Assembly: GCF_019801175.1 (NCBI RefSeq)
Contig: NZ_JAHVJR010000001.1
Location: 186,001-250,000 of the forward strand
DNA: 64,000 bases
Direction of reading: 5' to 3'
From: Vannielia litorea
GTDB taxonomy: Bacteria > Pseudomonadota > Alphaproteobacteria > Rhodobacterales > Rhodobacteraceae
The translations under genes and the position numbers were made by a program. Shown piece after piece: positions 61,583 to 64,000 of the stretch; position 1 is the first letter of the stretch; the number at the start of each line of letters is the position of its first letter. The notes beneath the pieces were generated by a model. The model did not search any database and was not told the DNA's origin. It saw nothing but the letters and a program-made list of their open reading frames with translations.

Positions 61583-62659
61583 TTACTGCGGGATCTCGCC
61601 TTCGAGGCCTTCGACGTAGAAGTTCATCCCAGCCAGCGTGCCGTCATCGGCGGTTTCGCCCTCGGCCAGCCAGTCGGAGCCGTCCTGCTTTTTGATCGGG
61701 CCGGTGAAGGGGTGATACTCACCCGAGGCGATGGACGCCTGGAGCGCCTCGGCCTCAGCCTTCACCTCGGCGGGCACCTTGTCGGTGATCTCGCCGATGC
61801 CGACCATGCCCGGGCCGATGCCGTCCCAAGTGTTGGTCGACTCCCAGGTGCCATCCATCACCGCCTTGGTGCGGGCGATGTAGTAGGGCGCCCAGTTGTC
61901 GATGATCGACGACACGCGCGGGCCATCCTTGTACTCGGCCATGTCAGACGCCTGCCCGAAGCCGATCACGTTGCCCGCCTCGGCGGCCGCGGCGAGCGGG
62001 GCGGTGGAGTCGGTGTGCTGCAGGATCACGTCGGCGCCCTGCTCGATCAGCACCTTGGCGGCGTCGGCCTCTTTCGCCGGGTTGAACCACTCGTAGACCC
62101 AGACGATCTTGAACTGCACGTCGGGGTTGACCTTTTTCGCGTGGATGTAGGCGGAGTTGATGCCGCGCACCACCTCAGGGATCGGCACCGAGCCGATGTA
62201 GCCGATCACGTTGCTCTCGGTCATGTGGCCCGCGATGGTGCCCTGCACCGCGCGGCCCTCGTAGAAGCGGGCGGAATAGACCGAGACGTTGGGCGCGGTC
62301 TTGTAGCCGGTAGCGTGCTCGAACTTCACATCCGGGAACTTGGCGGCCACGTTGATGGTGGGGTCCATGTAGCCGAAGGAGGTGGTGAAGATCAGGTCGG
62401 CGCCGTCGAGGGCCATCTGGGTGATGACGCGCTCGGCATCGGGGCCTTCGGGCACGTTCTCGACATAGACGGTTTCGACCGCGTCGCCGAACTCGGCCTC
62501 GACGGCCTTGCGGCCCTGATCGTGCTCATAGGTCCAGCCGCCGTCGCCGACCGGGCCGACGTAGACAAAGCCGACCTTGGTTTTGTCCTGGGCCAGCGCG
62601 GGCGTGGCGGCGAGCGCCAGCGCGGCGACGGCGCCTTTGAGGAGGGTTCTTTTTTTCAT
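61583..62659 (-). CDS. BMP-family ABC transporter substrate-binding protein
   Basis: A 358-residue periplasmic protein with signal peptide MKKRTLLKGAVAALALAATPALAQ (written here only as the cleavage region). It then has VGFVYVGPVGDGGWTYEHDQG, IFTTSFGYMDP, GTIAGHMTESNVIGYIGS and GADVILQHTDST. The BMP family (PnrA/BmpA-like) binds nucleosides or purine bases. It lies downstream of two matching permease genes on the minus strand; the ATPase gene is not visible and presumably lies beyond the right edge. Confidence 0.93.
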   Translation of the reverse strand: MKKRTLLKGAVAALALAATPALAQDKTKVGFVYVGPVGDGGWTYEHDQGRKAVEAEFGDAVETVYVENVPEGPDAERVITQMALDGADLIFTTSFGYMDPTINVAAKFPDVKFEHATGYKTAPNVSVYSARFYEGRAVQGTIAGHMTESNVIGYIGSVPIPEVVRGINSAYIHAKKVNPDVQFKIVWVYEWFNPAKEADAAKVLIEQGADVILQHTDSTAPLAAAAEAGNVIGFGQASDMAEYKDGPRVSSIIDNWAPYYIARTKAVMDGTWESTNTWDGIGPGMVGIGEITDKVPAEVKAEAEALQASIASGEYHPFTGPIKKQDGSDWLAEGETADDGTLAGMNFYVEGLEGEIPQ

Positions 62660-62705
62660 GTGGATTGCTCCCTGTTGAGTGGTTGGTGGATGCCCCGGGC
62701 TTGTC

Positions 62706-63638
62706 TCACCCGGTGGCGTGGAAGGTCCGGCCCAGCGAGGCGGGCGCGCCGAGCGCCCCGCGGCTGCGGCCGGAAGACATGATCACCAGCACGATGATGG
62801 TGATGATGTAGGGGGACATCGAGAGATACTCGACCGGTACCTTGAGGCCCGCGGCCTGTAGGTTGAGTTGCAGCACGGTGATGCCGCCGAAGAGATAGGC
62901 CCCGATCAGCACACGCCACGGCTTCCAAGAGGCGAAAACAACGAGGGCGAGGGCGATCCAGCCTGCGCCGGAGGTCATGCCCTCGGTCCATTGCGGCACG
63001 CGGACGAGGCTGAGGTAGGCCCCGCCCAGCCCGGCGCAGGCGCCGCCGAAGGCGATGGCGGCGCAGCGGATGGCGACGACCTTGTAGCCGAGCGCATGGG
63101 CTGCCTCGTGGTTTTCGCCGACCGCGCGCAGGGTCAGCCCGGCGCGGGTGTACTTGAGGAAGGCCCATGTGGCGGCGACCAGCGCGATGGAGAAGTAGAC
63201 CATCAGGTCGTGGCTGAAGAGCACCGGGCCGAGTACGGGGATGTCGGAGAGCAGCGGAAGGTCGAGCTTGGGCGTGGATGGGGGCTTCAGGCCCACGTAG
63301 CTTTGGCCCATCAGCGAGGAGAGGCCGAGGCCGAAGAGGGTGAGCGCGAGGCCGGAGGCGACCTGATTTGCCAGCGCGAACTGGGTGAGCACGGCGAAGA
63401 GCATGGAGAGGAGCGCGCCCGCGACGGCGGCACCGAGAAAGCCGAGGGCAGGAGAGCCGGACTCGACCGCTGCGGCGAAGCCCGCGATGGCGCCGGTGAT
63501 CATCATCCCCTCGACCCCGAGGTTCAGCACGCCGGCCTTTTCGACCACCAGCTCGCCTATGCCGGCGAGAAGGATGGGTGTGGCGGCGACCATGAGCGAG
63601 GCCAGCAGGAGGAGCCAGTTGATCGAGGAGAGGTCCAT
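62706..63638 (-). CDS. BMP-type ABC transporter permease 2
   Basis: A 310-residue membrane protein of the branched-chain/ribose-type permease family used by nucleoside importers. It shows LVVEKAGVLNLGVEGMMITGA, GLALTLFGLGLSSLMG, the coupling segment YTRAGLTLRAVGENHEAAHALG and AGWIALALVVFASWKP. Its start codon shares one base with the stop of the upstream permease (TGATG). Confidence 0.94.
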   Translation of the reverse strand: MDLSSINWLLLLASLMVAATPILLAGIGELVVEKAGVLNLGVEGMMITGAIAGFAAAVESGSPALGFLGAAVAGALLSMLFAVLTQFALANQVASGLALTLFGLGLSSLMGQSYVGLKPPSTPKLDLPLLSDIPVLGPVLFSHDLMVYFSIALVAATWAFLKYTRAGLTLRAVGENHEAAHALGYKVVAIRCAAIAFGGACAGLGGAYLSLVRVPQWTEGMTSGAGWIALALVVFASWKPWRVLIGAYLFGGITVLQLNLQAAGLKVPVEYLSMSPYIITIIVLVIMSSGRSRGALGAPASLGRTFHATG

Positions 63639-64000
63639 CAGGCGGCGGCTCCCTGCTTCAGGCGGATGCGGTAGTTTGTCAGCAGGTCCACTGCGAGGAG
63701 GAAGAAGAGCAGCATGCCTTGGAAGAGCTGGATCGCGGCGGCGGGGAGTTGCAGTTGCGATTGGGCGATTTCGCCGCCGATGTAGGTGAGCGCCATCAGC
63801 AGCCCTGCGAGCAGGATGCCGAAGGGGTGGAGGCGGCCGAGGAAGGCGACGATGATGGCGGTGAAGCCGTAGCCGACGTTGAAATCGGTGGTGATCTGGC
63901 CTGCCGGCCCGGCGACCTCGAAGAGGCCGGCGAGGCCCGCGAGCGCGCCGGAGGTGCCGAGGCAGAAGAGCACGAGGCGGGTGGGGTTCACCCCCGAGAA
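63638..64000 (-). CDS. BMP-type ABC transporter permease 1 (truncated by window edge)
   Basis: The frame remains open to the last base, so the N-terminal part is missing. The visible 120 residues include GTSGALAGLAGLFEVAG, FNVGYGFTAIIVAFLGRLHPFGILLAGLL and a C-terminal membrane helix ending LLTNYRIRLKQGAAA. This is the C-terminal half of the first permease of the same nucleoside-type importer. Confidence 0.9.
   Translation of the reverse strand, partial: FSGVNPTRLVLFCLGTSGALAGLAGLFEVAGPAGQITTDFNVGYGFTAIIVAFLGRLHPFGILLAGLLMALTYIGGEIAQSQLQLPAAAIQLFQGMLLFFLLAVDLLTNYRIRLKQGAAA

Overview
The window is GC-rich (roughly two-thirds G+C) chromosomal DNA from an alphaproteobacterium, most likely a marine Rhodobacterales/Roseobacter-type organism. 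The reasons are the gene families and their order: TAXI-type TRAP transport, MocE-type ferredoxin, nasTS-nrt-nirBD-nasA, a two-domain ALDH16-type aldehyde dehydrogenase, MeaB, and many GTG starts with ATGA/GTGA overlaps. No rRNA, tRNA, CRISPR array, transposase or prophage gene was seen. No gene-free stretch exceeds 300 bases. Assignments come from motif and family recognition by eye, without database searches.

Region 1 (1-18.6 kb) is a catabolic/transport island. The minus-strand operon (8069 to 1694) encodes a TAXI binding protein, fused TRAP permease, Rieske oxygenase alpha subunit, RidA-family protein, DUF1028 protein and an ArgE-like M20 hydrolase. The plus-strand genes encode two TIM-barrel sugar isomerase-like proteins flanking a MocE-type ferredoxin. 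After a divergent promoter region come a PanB-like protein with altered metal ligands, inositol 2-dehydrogenase-like IolG, a second Gfo/Idh/MocA oxidoreductase, an SDR, an M19 dipeptidase and a complete oligopeptide-type ABC importer. The combination suggests uptake and oxidative breakdown of a nitrogen-containing, possibly N- or O-methylated, polyol or amino-acid-like compound. The substrate is unknown.

Region 2 (18.8-34.1 kb) is an assimilatory nitrate island: nasT-nasS, then a leader with a strong intrinsic terminator, then nrtA, nrtB, a fused double ATPase nrtCD, a GAF protein, nirB, nirD, nasA, a TrpD2-like gene and cysG. Most are joined by 1-4 base overlaps. NasS/NasT probably sense nitrate/nitrite and allow read-through of the leader terminator. 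An unusual array of four 11-bp repeats lies before nrtB.

Region 3 (34.2-38.8 kb) holds a glucosylglycerate-type compatible-solute module (GH13_18 phosphorylase, GT81 synthase, HAD phosphatase) with a cytochrome b561 gene between. Region 4 (39-45.9 kb) is mixed: a small membrane protein, aldo/keto reductase, two small lipoproteins, TruA, HrpB and MeaB.

Region 5 (45.9-53.7 kb) has a patatin-like lipoprotein, a histidine kinase/OmpR-type regulator/HtrA-like protease operon, and divergently a small secreted protein plus a secreted caspase-like protease. It looks like a cell-envelope proteolysis module.

Region 6 (53.7-64 kb) holds an alpha/beta hydrolase behind a second copy of the 11-bp repeat array, the ALDH16-type dehydrogenase, DeoC, Rpe, a soluble triple-PAS chemotaxis transducer, and the start of a BMP-type nucleoside/nucleobase ABC importer that runs off the right edge.

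The most interesting signal is the matched pair of four-unit 11-bp repeat arrays (22333-22372 and 54691-54652). Both are followed at nearly identical distances by GGTTAA and CAAAAACGCA, upstream of nrtB and of the hydrolase gene. It looks like an undescribed two-gene (or larger) regulon.
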